Source: Flavobacteriales bacterium (lineage in GTDB: Bacteria > Bacteroidota > Bacteroidia > Flavobacteriales_F > PHOS-HE28). From it: a stretch of 64,000 bases of DNA. The notes below the pieces were generated by a model that did no database searches, was not told where the DNA came from, and saw only the letters and a list, made by a program, of their open reading frames with translations. This document shows, piece after piece, positions 35,595 through 43,638 of this stretch. Made by a program: the position numbers and the translations under genes. The stretch spans positions 124,001-188,000 of the forward strand of contig JACJZH010000006.1 in NCBI GenBank assembly GCA_020635695.1, read 5' to 3'. Each line of letters starts with the position of its first letter. Within the stretch, counting starts at the first letter, position 1.

Positions 35595-35602
35595 TAGGTT
35601 CG
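35595..35602 (+). promoter_or_regulatory. -7 element TAGGTTCG
   Basis: TAGGTTCG lies 19 bp before the ATG at 35622 and supports that short gene being real. Confidence 0.45.
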
Positions 35603-35621
35603 CACCCATCAGTCCGTATCC

Positions 35622-35861
35622 ATGCTCTCTTCGGCATCACAGTGGTTCATGAACATCCAGGAGGCTCTTCGGCGCTCCGACCAAGGGGCCGACCTCCAGG
35701 CCTTCGCAGAGGAACTTGAAGCGATCAATGTGACCCGTGTCGGGTTCGAAGTGGAACTGATCCTGCCCAAAGGACTTCTGGGTGCTGAACTGGACGTGCA
35801 ATGGCTGGCCATCGATGGACGCCATGCCTCGTTCAGCGTGGTCCGCCCGGTGGTCGGTTGA
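35622..35861 (+). CDS. Small protein of unknown function
   Basis: A 79-residue ORF (alternative start ATG 35649, 70 residues) with codon use like neighbouring genes. An amphipathic helix-like N terminus (MNIQEALRRSDQGADLQAF) is followed by beta-like segments (VGFEVELILP, LDVQWLAI). No known motif. A promoter-like element precedes it, and it ends 8 bp before the convergent gene's stop. It may be a cytoplasmic protein; nothing more can be said. Confidence 0.5.
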   Translation: MLSSASQWFMNIQEALRRSDQGADLQAFAEELEAINVTRVGFEVELILPKGLLGAELDVQWLAIDGRHASFSVVRPVVG

Positions 35862-35868
35862 CCCGCGC

Positions 35869-37728
35869 TCAACGTCCCGCAGGTCCGTCCTTGACGGCAC
35901 GGGCGCGCATCGCCTCCCACACGGTCGGAAGGAACTCTCCCCGGTGCATGCTGCGAAGGGCCGTGACCGGTTCGTCCACCAACAGACGCACATCCTCGAA
36001 GCGCCGGTAGTCGCTATCCCATTCCTGGAACTGCTTGCGGACCTGGCCCATGACGGCCTCGAACACCGGGCCGGCGTCCTTCAGCCAGGCTTCGAACTCG
36101 GCCTCGGTCAGTTCCTGGCGCGGCAGTTCGGGTATGGCCGGACCCGCGACCGAAGCCAGAGGGAACGGCTCTCTTCCTGCAGCAGCCCGATCGCGTGATC
36201 CCGTGGAACGTCCCATCAGCTGGTCCACGTCCCGACGAAGGGTCTCGAGGTCGCGTTCCAGCGCGACCACCCGTTCCGCGAGGGGACGCTGGTCCATGCC
36301 GACCGCCACGTTCACCAGACCCACCACATTGTCCGGATCGTTCTCCCAGGCCACCCCGATCACCTGACCGAGCATTTCGCCGGGCACCTCATCGGCACGC
36401 CAGGCGCGGGCGAGGCCATCCTGCGCACCGCTCGGCACCACGACATCGCCCACCTGGACCGGACCTGCGACCTTCACAGGAACCTGACCCAGGAAGCCGA
36501 CCCGCTCGTAGAGGTGCTCACGTCCCTCCTCCGGCATGTTGCCCAGCACGATCGGGCGTGAAGAGATCGCCAGCACATGCTGCGCACCCTCCGTACGCCG
36601 GCTGATCCGGCCTCCATGCACGCCCACCACGTCGCCGGGGCTGAACGACTCACCGGGGTCGGCGCGCTCCAGCCATTCGGCGTAGTCGGCCCCGCCTGAT
36701 TGATAGGACACGCCCACGTTCACCTCCCGGTCGTAGGCCAGCTCCACCCATTGCGCGCCCATCACCACGGCATTGGCCGTCATGACCCCGGCCTCCGCCG
36801 CATCCAACTGGAACCCGCAGGCCACGCCTTCGGCAACGATGAACGCCTCCGAAAGGCCCGCCATCGCATAATCCCAGATGAAGCGGAAACTGGAGTGCAG
36901 TTCGGACAGCGTCTGGCCCTCGATGCGCCCCTTGGCCGTGCCGAAGACGTCCATGAACGTGACGAAGTTCCTCGCCTCCGTGGCACTGCCGTTCAACTTC
37001 ACGGCCATGCCCTGGTCGGTGCCCTGCACGCGCAACGCGTAGGAGGAATAGCTGCTTTCCCCACCCGTCGTCCCGGCATTGATCGTGACCTGCCCGTTCA
37101 GCTGGCTGGTGCTCTCCGCGGTGAACGCCTCCTCCACGGATAGCGTGCCGTTCATCCGCGCCGGGCCGTTCACGGTCAACTGGTCGTTGAGGGTGGTCGC
37201 ACCATCCACGCTCAGCGTACCGCTCAAGGAAACGGGGCTTGCATTGGTCACATCCAGGGAACTGTTCAGGGTCGTTGGTCCGTCGACCATGAGCGAGCCC
37301 GTGGCGGTGATGTTGCGGTGGTAGGCGTACGGCACGAACAGCAGCGGCTGGTCGCTGAACAGGCCGAAGTCCCCGCCGCCCAGGGCCACCTCCACGATCA
37401 GGTCCTTCGGTGTACCGTCCCAGTCGATCTGGTCGAAGGCTTGCGGGCTGTCGGCGGTCGGTTGCCCCTGCCCGATGATCACGTTGATCATGCCGTAGCG
37501 GTCGGTCGCGGTCTCCTGCGTCTCCTGGTAGTCGATGCCCCCGAAGGCATTGTCGATCGTGAAACGCACGGTGAGCTCGGTCTCCGACACATAGGCGCCT
37601 GAGAGGTCCACGCCGGGCACCTCGGTGGCTTCCTCGCTCACGATCACGGCCTGGTAGCTGATGCCATCGGTCTGTGCCTGCAAGAGCAAGGGCGCCAGGA
37701 ACAGGGAAAGGAACAGATGCTTTCTCAT
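35869..37728 (-). CDS. Secreted protein with ISYQAV N-terminal domain and Peptidase_G2-like autoproteolytic domain
   Basis: A 619-residue protein with signal peptide (MRKHLFLSLFLAPLLLQAQ). Residues ~22-140 form a domain starting GISYQAVIVSE, also present in the protein encoded at 43701. Short repeats follow (TLNSSLDV, TLSVDGATTLNDQLTV), resembling tail-fibre stalks. At ~345-410, SGGADYAEWLERADPGE, GDVVGV and AISSRPIVLGN match the Peptidase_G2 (IMC) self-cleaving chaperone domain of phage tailspikes. The C terminus has a coiled coil (AERVVALERDLETLRRDVDQ) and a charged domain. No T9SS tail is visible. It is the last gene of a three-gene operon. Confidence 0.65.
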   Translation of the reverse strand: MRKHLFLSLFLAPLLLQAQTDGISYQAVIVSEEATEVPGVDLSGAYVSETELTVRFTIDNAFGGIDYQETQETATDRYGMINVIIGQGQPTADSPQAFDQIDWDGTPKDLIVEVALGGGDFGLFSDQPLLFVPYAYHRNITATGSLMVDGPTTLNSSLDVTNASPVSLSGTLSVDGATTLNDQLTVNGPARMNGTLSVEEAFTAESTSQLNGQVTINAGTTGGESSYSSYALRVQGTDQGMAVKLNGSATEARNFVTFMDVFGTAKGRIEGQTLSELHSSFRFIWDYAMAGLSEAFIVAEGVACGFQLDAAEAGVMTANAVVMGAQWVELAYDREVNVGVSYQSGGADYAEWLERADPGESFSPGDVVGVHGGRISRRTEGAQHVLAISSRPIVLGNMPEEGREHLYERVGFLGQVPVKVAGPVQVGDVVVPSGAQDGLARAWRADEVPGEMLGQVIGVAWENDPDNVVGLVNVAVGMDQRPLAERVVALERDLETLRRDVDQLMGRSTGSRDRAAAGREPFPLASVAGPAIPELPRQELTEAEFEAWLKDAGPVFEAVMGQVRKQFQEWDSDYRRFEDVRLLVDEPVTALRSMHRGEFLPTVWEAMRARAVKDGPAGR

Positions 37729-37738
37729 GATCGGGTGT

Positions 37739-38389
37739 TCATTGCAGGCGCATGCCGCGGCAGTAGCGGCATCTGCCCAGGTTCCAAAGCAGGCCGAGGG
37801 AGACGGTGCTGGTCACCAGGTCGAGGGATTCGCCATCGGAGGACGATCCCATGGGGAGTCCGCGGCCGTACATGTAGCGCAGGGTGATCACGGTGCGTTC
37901 ATCGGCACAGTAGTTCATGCCAGCCCCGCCCCGCAGGAAGAGGAAGGGCTTGTCGAACTGCTCCACCCCCTTCAGGTCGTAGAGCTGCTCGTTGATCGTC
38001 TGCGTGCCCTTCAGCATGAACTGCGGTTCGGCCGCGGCCCGCAGGAGCAGGATGATGCCCTTCTTCCGGAAGAGCTCACCGTCCATGGCCAGGCCCAGAC
38101 CGAGGTACTCCATGTCCCAGACCAACCGCGTGGCCAGTTCGGGCACCGCCGCTTCGCTTCCGTAGTGGTTGAAGAGGAGCTGTCCGGTATAGTGGAAGCG
38201 CTCGCCCAGACTGCCGCGATAGCCCAGGGCGAACGAGAGGTGCGCTTGGGGGTAGAGGTCCTTCAGCGCGTTCCCCTCGGAATCAGCGTAATCGAACGAG
38301 CAGGTGTTCCGGCCCACTTCCGCCACGATCTGCTGGGCGAAGAGCGCATGGACGAACAACAGGCAGCAGATGACCAGCAAGGCCCTCAT
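37739..38389 (-). CDS. Putative outer-membrane beta-barrel protein
   Basis: A 216-residue protein with a signal peptide (MRALLVICCLLFVHALFAQQ). It then has alternating strands typical of small outer-membrane barrels (HLSFALGYRGSLGERFHYTGQLLFNHYG, YLGLGLAMDGELF, FLFLRGGAGMNYC, VSLGLLWNLG). Two cysteines near the end (GRCRYCRG) are unusual. Its start overlaps the upstream stop by 4 bases (ATGA) and it precedes the Peptidase_G2-like gene by 10 bp. It may be an anchor or export partner for that protein. Confidence 0.7.
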   Translation of the reverse strand: MRALLVICCLLFVHALFAQQIVAEVGRNTCSFDYADSEGNALKDLYPQAHLSFALGYRGSLGERFHYTGQLLFNHYGSEAAVPELATRLVWDMEYLGLGLAMDGELFRKKGIILLLRAAAEPQFMLKGTQTINEQLYDLKGVEQFDKPFLFLRGGAGMNYCADERTVITLRYMYGRGLPMGSSSDGESLDLVTSTVSLGLLWNLGRCRYCRGMRLQ

Positions 38390-38895
38390 GGCAGGGGGAG
38401 GTATTGAAGGTGAAGGGAGGCGACCGACCCCTTGGCGCGGACCCGAAGCAGGTAGGGAGCAGCGGCCAGGTGTGGCAGTTCAAGGACCAGTTCCGGTGCG
38501 GGCGATGACAGCGACCGCCAGAGGCTCCGGCCGGACAGGTCGAACAACTCCAGGGTCACGGGACCATCCGGAACTTCCGCGAAGCGGAGATGCAATTCAC
38601 CATGGGTCGGATTGGGGAACGCGGAGACGACGAGCGCCTCCGTTCGCGACACCCGGCCACCGGCTCCCGGAGGTTGGAGGAAACCCTGACGAAGTGCCAG
38701 ACCGCTGGTGCGGCGGGTGCCGATGACCCCTGCCTGGCCCACGCTCTGCTGCACATGGACGGTCATCGGTCCCAGCGTCGCTGTTCGCCATCCCCCACCG
38801 GCAGCGGTGGTCTGCCTGAGCATCACCGGCGTCTGGCAGCTCGTGTCCAGACCGGTGAGGACCAGAAGCACCAGCACTATGATCCGTGGCATCAT
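38386..38895 (-). CDS. Small secreted protein with type-A T9SS sorting domain
   Basis: A 169-residue protein. Signal region MMPRIIVLVLLVLTGLDTSCQ (a Cys near the cleavage site allows a lipoprotein reading). The middle segment GPMTVHVQQSVGQAGVIGTRRTSGLALRQGFLQP is the short domain often found in tiny T9SS-tailed proteins. The C terminus is a type-A sorting domain (VSAFPNPTHGELHLRF, VTLELFDLSGRSLW). The start is ATG 38895: a frame start at 38904 is a TTG inside the -7 element. First gene of a three-gene operon controlled by a GTCC-box promoter. Confidence 0.75.
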   Translation of the reverse strand: MMPRIIVLVLLVLTGLDTSCQTPVMLRQTTAAGGGWRTATLGPMTVHVQQSVGQAGVIGTRRTSGLALRQGFLQPPGAGGRVSRTEALVVSAFPNPTHGELHLRFAEVPDGPVTLELFDLSGRSLWRSLSSPAPELVLELPHLAAAPYLLRVRAKGSVASLHLQYLPLP

Positions 38896-38901
38896 CGCCG
38901 G

Positions 38902-38909
38902 CAAGGATC
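38902..38909 (-). promoter_or_regulatory. -7 element GATCCTTG with -33 TTTG
   Basis: Minus strand: TTTG at 38934-38931, 21 bp, then GATCCTTG at 38909-38902, ending 6 bp before the ATG at 38895. The -7 is imperfect; the -33 is good. Confidence 0.4.
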
Positions 38910-38941
38910 GGAGGGTGGCGGGTGCCTATCCAAATCGGGAG

Positions 38942-38982
38942 GCCGGACGATCGGTGCCAAGGGGGGTGGACGATCGGTGGAC
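38942..38982 (-). promoter_or_regulatory. GTCC-box array A upstream of the 38895 operon
   Basis: On the minus strand, GTCCACC begins at 38982, GTCCACC at 38971 and GTCCGGC at 38948, with GGCACC at 38958-38953. Box starts are 11 and 23 bp apart, and the third is 14 bp before the -33 TTTG. The same spacing occurs at 42852-42903 in front of another surface-protein gene. It is a probable activator binding region. Confidence 0.55.
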
Positions 38983-39067
38983 AGGAACCGGAATGCCTTG
39001 ATATTCCATGACTTAGGTAATGACCGCCCATGCCGGTCCACCAGAGCCCCGTCCTTATGCATGCACC

Positions 39068-39075
39068 TATCTTGC
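39068..39075 (+). promoter_or_regulatory. -7 element TATCTTGC
   Basis: TATCTTGC ends 6 bp before the ATG at 39082, fixing this start and implying a near-leaderless message. Confidence 0.5.
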
Positions 39076-39081
39076 CGCCGG

Positions 39082-40896
39082 ATGAAGTGGATAGCGTCTT
39101 GGTCCTTTGTGTTCTTCTTGGCCACACCGTTCACGAGCGGAGCACAGTCGCTGGAGGATCGTGTGCGGGTGCTCTGGGACCGGTCCTATTCAGCCCCCGA
39201 CAGCGTGCTGCAGGAAGCCCGGCAACTGCTGCAGGAAGCCCGGGCCGCGGGGTCCTACCACGCCGAAGTGAATGCCCTGGAGCTTCAGGGTGAGGCCCAT
39301 TTCTACCTGCTGGACCTGGACAGCTGCCGCCATTACTACCAACAGGCCCTGGGCGTGGCCCAACGCAAGGAGGACCTGGAGGAGCAGGCCCACATCCACA
39401 CCTCCCTCGGCAGCATCCATTCGGAGTTCGGTGAGCGTGATGCCTCCCTCTCCGAATTCCGTCAGGCGCTCACCATCTGGGAGAGCCTGCAGGACACGGT
39501 CCAGCTCTGCGGGCTGGAAGTGCGGATCGGTGGAGCCCTGGACCGCTTCGATCTGGACGATCTGTCCATGCAGCATTTCGTTCATGCCCTTCGGCATTGT
39601 GCCGACTGCGGGGACAGCCTGTTCTATGCCCATGCCTTGAACGGCATCGGCGTGCTGCACAAGAAGCAGCGCAATTACCTGAAGGCCCTGGCGGTGATGG
39701 ACAGTGCACGCGTGATCTACGCACGGCAGGGTGAAGCCTTCGGGCAGGGCGGTGTGCTGAACAACCTGGGCGTGGTGTACAAGAGCCTGGGCCGCTACGA
39801 GGAGGCACGTCGCTGTTACGAACAAGGTCTGGCCATCTTCGAAGCGGACGGCTACGATCGGGGGATCATGTCCTTCGCCCAGAACCTGGGCATCCTGGAG
39901 AACCTGGAAGGACGGCCTGACAAGGGACTGGCCCATTGTTCCCGGGCGCTGGCGATCGCCAATTCCATTCCGCTGGCCTCCACCCAGAGCGAGGCCCTCA
40001 ACGAGATCGCGAAAAGCCTGTTGATGCTGGACCGCAAGGCAGAGGCCCTGGACAGCATCGACCGGGCCATCGCCATCGCTGCGGACAAGCAATTGCTGGA
40101 GAAGGAACAGCAGGCCTGGGCCACGCGCAGCGAAGTGCTGGAGGCCATGGGGCGCCCAGCTGAAGCCCTCACCTCCCTGCGCCGGCACCTGGTGCTGCAC
40201 GACTCGCTCTTCACCCGCGACAAATCGGCCGAGATCGACCGCCTGCAGACGGTGTACGAGACCGAACAGCGTGAGGCCACCATCGCCCACCTGGAGGAGC
40301 AGGCGCGGTTGGAGCAGGACAAACGGCGCTGGCTCCGCATCGGCATCGTGGCCATGGGCATCAGTGCGGTGGTCATCGTGCTCGCGCTCCTGCAACGCCG
40401 GAGGAAGGAGCGGCAACTGCTCCGGGCCAGGCTGGAACTGCAGGATACCGAGAACCAGCGCCTGCAGGAGCAGCTGGACCACAAGCGGCGAGAGCTCACC
40501 GAGAAGGCCCTGCACCTGGCCCAGAAGAACGAGCTGCTCCGCAGTCTGGAGCAGGACATCGAACAGCTGCGCAACAGTGGCGAAGGTGCCGGAGTGGCGC
40601 AGCTCGCCGGCAAGATCCGGTTCGACCAGCAGATCGACCAGAACTGGGACCAGTTCACCCTGGCCTTCACCGAAACACGGCGCGACTTCTTCCGCCAGCT
40701 CACCGACCAGCACCCCGACCTGACCCGGAACGAACTGCGGCTCGCGGCCTTGTTGAGCATGAACCTGGCCAGCAAGGAGATCGGTTCCATCCTGAACATC
40801 TCGGACGAAGGCGTGAAGAAGGCCCGCTACCGGCTGCGGAAGAAGCTGGGGCTACGCACCGAGGAAGGGCTCGAGCCGTACCTCGCCGGCCTGTGA
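39082..40896 (+). CDS. Membrane-bound TPR sensor with LuxR-type helix-turn-helix
   Basis: A 604-residue regulator. Signal sequence (MKWIASWSFVFFLATPFTSGAQS), then ~370 residues of TPRs that would be periplasmic (AHALNGIGVLHKKQRNYLKA, VLNNLGVVYKSLGRYEEA). A membrane helix at ~418-437 (IGIVAMGISAVVIVLALL) is followed by a basic stop-transfer and a coiled coil. At ~550-592 there is a LuxR/GerE-like DNA-binding helix-turn-helix (ELRLAALLSMNLASKEIGSI, DEGVKKARYRLRKKLGL). This architecture, common in Bacteroidota, lets an envelope signal reach DNA directly. The upstream in-frame extension to 38590 overlaps a promoter region and is rejected. It lies between two GTCC-box promoters. Confidence 0.88.
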   Translation: MKWIASWSFVFFLATPFTSGAQSLEDRVRVLWDRSYSAPDSVLQEARQLLQEARAAGSYHAEVNALELQGEAHFYLLDLDSCRHYYQQALGVAQRKEDLEEQAHIHTSLGSIHSEFGERDASLSEFRQALTIWESLQDTVQLCGLEVRIGGALDRFDLDDLSMQHFVHALRHCADCGDSLFYAHALNGIGVLHKKQRNYLKALAVMDSARVIYARQGEAFGQGGVLNNLGVVYKSLGRYEEARRCYEQGLAIFEADGYDRGIMSFAQNLGILENLEGRPDKGLAHCSRALAIANSIPLASTQSEALNEIAKSLLMLDRKAEALDSIDRAIAIAADKQLLEKEQQAWATRSEVLEAMGRPAEALTSLRRHLVLHDSLFTRDKSAEIDRLQTVYETEQREATIAHLEEQARLEQDKRRWLRIGIVAMGISAVVIVLALLQRRRKERQLLRARLELQDTENQRLQEQLDHKRRELTEKALHLAQKNELLRSLEQDIEQLRNSGEGAGVAQLAGKIRFDQQIDQNWDQFTLAFTETRRDFFRQLTDQHPDLTRNELRLAALLSMNLASKEIGSILNISDEGVKKARYRLRKKLGLRTEEGLEPYLAGL

Positions 40897-40903
40897 GCCG
40901 GCG

Positions 40904-40911
40904 TATCTTGC
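40904..40911 (+). promoter_or_regulatory. -7 element TATCTTGC
   Basis: TATCTTGC ends 4 bp before the ATG at 40916, immediately after the regulator stop. Confidence 0.45.
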
Positions 40912-40915
40912 CACC

Positions 40916-41263
40916 ATGCGGTGGAACGAACTGACCGATGTGCGGCAACTGGAGGCCATCGACGAGGCCTCGAAGCAGGGTCCGGTGCTCCTTTTCAAGC
41001 ACAGCACCCGGTGCAGCATCAGCAGCGCGGCCCTGCACCGGCTGGAACGGGCCTGGACCGCCGATGACGACGAGGCACACACCTGTTGGTTCCTGGACCT
41101 GATCCGTCACCGCGACCTATCCGACGCCATCGCTCATCGCTACGGCGTGCAGCACGAGTCGCCGCAGGCCATCGTGGTCCGGGACGGTCGCAGTGTCTGG
41201 CATGCTTCACACTTCGGCATCACCTACGATGTGGTGACCGGCGCACTCTCACCCGTGGCATGA
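40916..41263 (+). CDS. ytxJ: YtxJ-family bacillithiol-system redox protein
   Basis: A 115-residue thioredoxin-fold protein matching the YtxJ/BrxC family used with bacillithiol. The active-site region KHSTRCSISSAAL has a single Cys in T-R-C-S, and HESPQAIVVRDG supplies the cis-Pro loop. It is a small cytoplasmic monothiol oxidoreductase that removes mixed disulfides. It is next to the TPR/LuxR gene but has its own -7 element. Its stop overlaps the next start (ATGA). Confidence 0.92.
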   Translation: MRWNELTDVRQLEAIDEASKQGPVLLFKHSTRCSISSAALHRLERAWTADDDEAHTCWFLDLIRHRDLSDAIAHRYGVQHESPQAIVVRDGRSVWHASHFGITYDVVTGALSPVA

Positions 41264-41544
41264 GGCGCTCGGACCCTCGTCGGTCGATCGCAGTGCTTGC
41301 CCTGACGGTGTTGAGCCTGACCGCACTGGCGCAGTCACAAATGACCGACACCCTCTTCCGAAAGGATGCCCTTCTTCAAAGGCAGCTGCTCACCGCACCG
41401 CCTCCGACCTTGGGGATCTTCTGCAGGCTGGATGTGGAACTGGACGAACGGCTGCCCATCCCGGTCCGGTTCCGGCTGGGCGATGCCCGGGCAGTGGAAC
41501 GCTGGGAAGGTCATGGGCCGGGCGACCCCCGGCTGCTTCGCTGA
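41260..41544 (+). CDS. Small secreted protein of unknown function
   Basis: A 94-residue protein with an N-terminal signal peptide (RRSIAVLALTVLSLTALAQ). The ATG at 41260 overlaps the ytxJ stop, so it is probably co-transcribed. The mature part (FRKDALLQRQLL, LDVELDERLPIPVRFRLGDA) is rich in Arg and Leu and has no motif I recognise. It ends 4 bp before the convergent gene's stop. Export to the periplasm is the only supported inference. Confidence 0.6.
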   Translation: MRRSDPRRSIAVLALTVLSLTALAQSQMTDTLFRKDALLQRQLLTAPPPTLGIFCRLDVELDERLPIPVRFRLGDARAVERWEGHGPGDPRLLR

Positions 41545-41548
41545 CCCC

Positions 41549-42766
41549 TCAGGGTAGCACCACACGGACCACAGCGCTCCGGCCGGTCCCATCCCGGACC
41601 CGCAGGAGATAGGCACCGGCGTCAAGGTCCTGGCGGGGCAGCATGGTCACGGAACCCTGCAGGGCAGCCGAACGCACCCGCGCACCCTGTACGTTCAGCA
41701 GTTCCACGTGGTCGGGTCGCCAGGTCATCGCCCGGGTATCGAGACGGAGCCCTTCCGGCAGCAGGGCGACCTGGGGGCCTTCCTCCTCTTGCCCGACGAT
41801 CGAGGTGGAGATCCCGTCCACGCGCACGAGGCCCACGTTGGTCCCGATCCACACGTTGCCTTGGGCATCCTCCGCGAAGCACTCCACCACGTTCCCGGGC
41901 AGGTCGCTGTTCAGCGTGGTAAAGTGGGTCCAGGTGCCGTTCTCCAGCAGTGACAGACCACCCCACTCGGTACCCACCCACACACGCCCTTGCGAGTCCT
42001 CCAGCAAGGCATTGATCGTGTTGCTCTGCAGCCCCACACCGTTCATGTCGTAGGTGGTCCACGAAGTCCCGTCGAAGACCCCGACCCCGGCGGTGGTACC
42101 CACCCACACATCACCATTGGCGGCATGTGCGACGGCATACACCGTGTTCGAGGGGGGGCCATTGGCCCCGGAGGTCCAGGTGGTCCAGGTGTTCCCATCG
42201 TAGTGCGTCACCCCTCCATCCGTGCCGATCCAGGCATCACCGGAGGCATCGAACGCGATGGTGTGCACATCGTTGTTCGGTATCGTGTTCGGGGCACTGA
42301 ACGAGGTCCAGGTCCCGGCGGACCAACGGTGCAGCGCACCATTGAAGCCACAGAACCACACGTTCCCGGATGGATCGACCTCCATGTGGTGCATGGTCGC
42401 GGTGGGGAAACCGTTCTGGGTGGTGAAGTGGGTCCAGGTCCCGTTCACCCAAACCGTGGCTCCTTGTTGGTCCCAGTAGCTGATCCACACACTGTCCGCG
42501 CCCTGCATGCGGATGGTGCGGATCCGCTGGCCGAGCAGTTGCATGCCGGTGGAATCGAAGTGGGTGAAGTCCTGCCCGTCGAAGTGGTCCAGGAACTCCA
42601 GGTTGAATCCGATCCATAGGCCGTTCTGCCCATCCGGCTCCAGGGTCCAGACCACGTTGTTGGTCAGGTCCGAATTCCAGGTCTGGTATTGGGTCCAGGT
42701 CTGGCCGTGGAGGCCGGTTCCGAGGGCCAGACCGACCGAGATGATCAGCGTTGTGCGAAGGTCCAT
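41549..42766 (-). CDS. Secreted two-component-regulator-type beta-propeller with T9SS tail
   Basis: A 405-residue protein starting MDLRTTLIISVGLALGTGLHG. Repeats of ~40 residues with the pattern N-x-V-W-x-G-T-x-x-G-x-x-x-x-D-G form a beta-propeller (GNVWFCGFNGALHRW, GDAWIGTDGGVTHYDG, GRVWVGTEWGGLSLLENG). These match the ligand-sensing propeller repeats of hybrid two-component systems. Here there is no kinase. The last ~75 residues are a type-A sorting domain (VELLNVQGARVR, DLDAGAYLLRVRDG). It is probably a surface or released propeller. The longer frame to 43183 is rejected because a strong -7 element lies at 42773-42780. Confidence 0.82.
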   Translation of the reverse strand: MDLRTTLIISVGLALGTGLHGQTWTQYQTWNSDLTNNVVWTLEPDGQNGLWIGFNLEFLDHFDGQDFTHFDSTGMQLLGQRIRTIRMQGADSVWISYWDQQGATVWVNGTWTHFTTQNGFPTATMHHMEVDPSGNVWFCGFNGALHRWSAGTWTSFSAPNTIPNNDVHTIAFDASGDAWIGTDGGVTHYDGNTWTTWTSGANGPPSNTVYAVAHAANGDVWVGTTAGVGVFDGTSWTTYDMNGVGLQSNTINALLEDSQGRVWVGTEWGGLSLLENGTWTHFTTLNSDLPGNVVECFAEDAQGNVWIGTNVGLVRVDGISTSIVGQEEEGPQVALLPEGLRLDTRAMTWRPDHVELLNVQGARVRSAALQGSVTMLPRQDLDAGAYLLRVRDGTGRSAVVRVVLP

Positions 42767-42772
42767 GTTGGA

Positions 42773-42780
42773 CGAAGCTA
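42773..42780 (-). promoter_or_regulatory. -7 element TAGCTTCG
   Basis: Minus-strand TAGCTTCG ends 6 bp before the ATG at 42766, and so decides that start. Confidence 0.55.
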
Positions 42781-42851
42781 CAGGGATCGGGCCGGAATGC
42801 CCAGCCCGGAGCAGGACCACGAGCCCAGCAAGGACGCGGGCTTCATGAAGC

Positions 42852-42903
42852 GTCCACCCGATGTCCACCCCCGGTGGCACCCATCGTCCACCCGGGGAAT
42901 TTG
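42852..42903 (+). promoter_or_regulatory. GTCC-box array B with -33 TTTG upstream of the 42954 lipoprotein
   Basis: GTCCACC at 42852, 42863 and 42886 (spacing 11 and 23), GGCACC at 42876, and TTTG at 42900-42903, 14 bp after the third box. It matches array A base for base in geometry and about 70% in sequence over 54 bp. The -7 element is 20 bp further on. Confidence 0.55.
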
Positions 42904-42923
42904 ATGCGGAAGCAAAGCGGGGG

Positions 42924-42931
42924 TACCGTTG
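42924..42931 (+). promoter_or_regulatory. -7 element TACCGTTG
   Basis: TACCGTTG, 20 bp after TTTG at 42900-42903 and 22 bp before the ATG at 42954. Confidence 0.5.
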
Positions 42932-42953
42932 CCGCATCAACGACCCATGCACC

Positions 42954-43496
42954 ATGAACAAGCTCATGACCCTCTCGCTCGCCGCCCTGTTGTTCACCGC
43001 CTGTGCCAAGGATGACGATCCGGCCTCGCCGTCCGGTGGTGGAACATCGACGCCACCGGCCATCCCCACCTCGTTCACGGTCGACGAGATCGCGATCCAC
43101 GGGTTCCAGTGGTACCGCCCGGGCGTGACCCCGCTGGAAAGCTGGGATGACGACAACATCCTGACCACCGGCGTGGCCGACATCTTCGTGGCGGCCTACC
43201 ACAGCACCACCCTCAAGTTCCGCTCGGAGGTGATCAGCAACGCCGACCACACCCAGTACCACCTGATGAACGATGCCGACTGGGGCATGCTCCCCTATAC
43301 CGTTCCGTTCGACCAGTTCGCCAAGGTGCAGCTCTGGGACGAGGACGGTGCCTTCGCCGACGACCTGATCAGCACCGTGTTCCTGACCGGCTCGGACCTG
43401 TACGAGAACGACGAGGCCACGGAGTTCACGGTGGTACTTCACGGCGCGCCTAACGCCTGCACCATGTACATCAGCGGGCGGTTCTACTACGAGTGA
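42954..43496 (+). CDS. Putative lipoprotein
   Basis: A 180-residue protein with a lipoprotein signal (MNKLMTLSLAALLFTACAKD, lipobox F-T-A-C). A flexible Ser/Pro/Gly linker follows, then a mostly beta domain (SFTVDEIAIHGFQWYRPG, VADIFVAAYHSTTLKF, YISGRFYYE). It would be anchored in the outer membrane facing the periplasm or surface. The fold resembles C2-like small domains in Bacteroidota lipoproteins, but I cannot name a family. Its promoter carries a GTCC-box array shared with the 38895 operon. Confidence 0.75.
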   Translation: MNKLMTLSLAALLFTACAKDDDPASPSGGGTSTPPAIPTSFTVDEIAIHGFQWYRPGVTPLESWDDDNILTTGVADIFVAAYHSTTLKFRSEVISNADHTQYHLMNDADWGMLPYTVPFDQFAKVQLWDEDGAFADDLISTVFLTGSDLYENDEATEFTVVLHGAPNACTMYISGRFYYE

Positions 43497-43500
43497 CCGG

Positions 43501-43524
43501 AGGCCTGCCGTTCCATCCAGGCCT
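43501..43524 (+). terminator. Possible hairpin after the lipoprotein gene
   Basis: AGGCCTG and CAGGCCT form a 7-bp stem with a 10-base loop just after the stop at 43496. No T tract follows. Confidence 0.3.
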
Positions 43525-43638
43525 GGACCACCGGCCGGGGAAGCACCCATTCCCAAAGGCAGGAAAACTGTACTCCTGCTATCCGCGAAAGTCATCCGAA
43601 ATGATCGGCTCCATGGATAGCGTGGAACGATAGGATGC

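Noticed and set aside
35147..35609. Minus-strand frames after the DUF1501 gene
   Set aside because: Overlap the coding end of DUF1501 and show no family pattern.
38590..39081. N-terminal extension of the TPR/LuxR gene
   Set aside because: It overlaps the divergent gene and array A, and lacks TPR content.
42767..43183. N-terminal extension of the minus-strand propeller gene
   Set aside because: It would run through a divergent promoter region and a good -7 element; the internal ATG starts a signal peptide.
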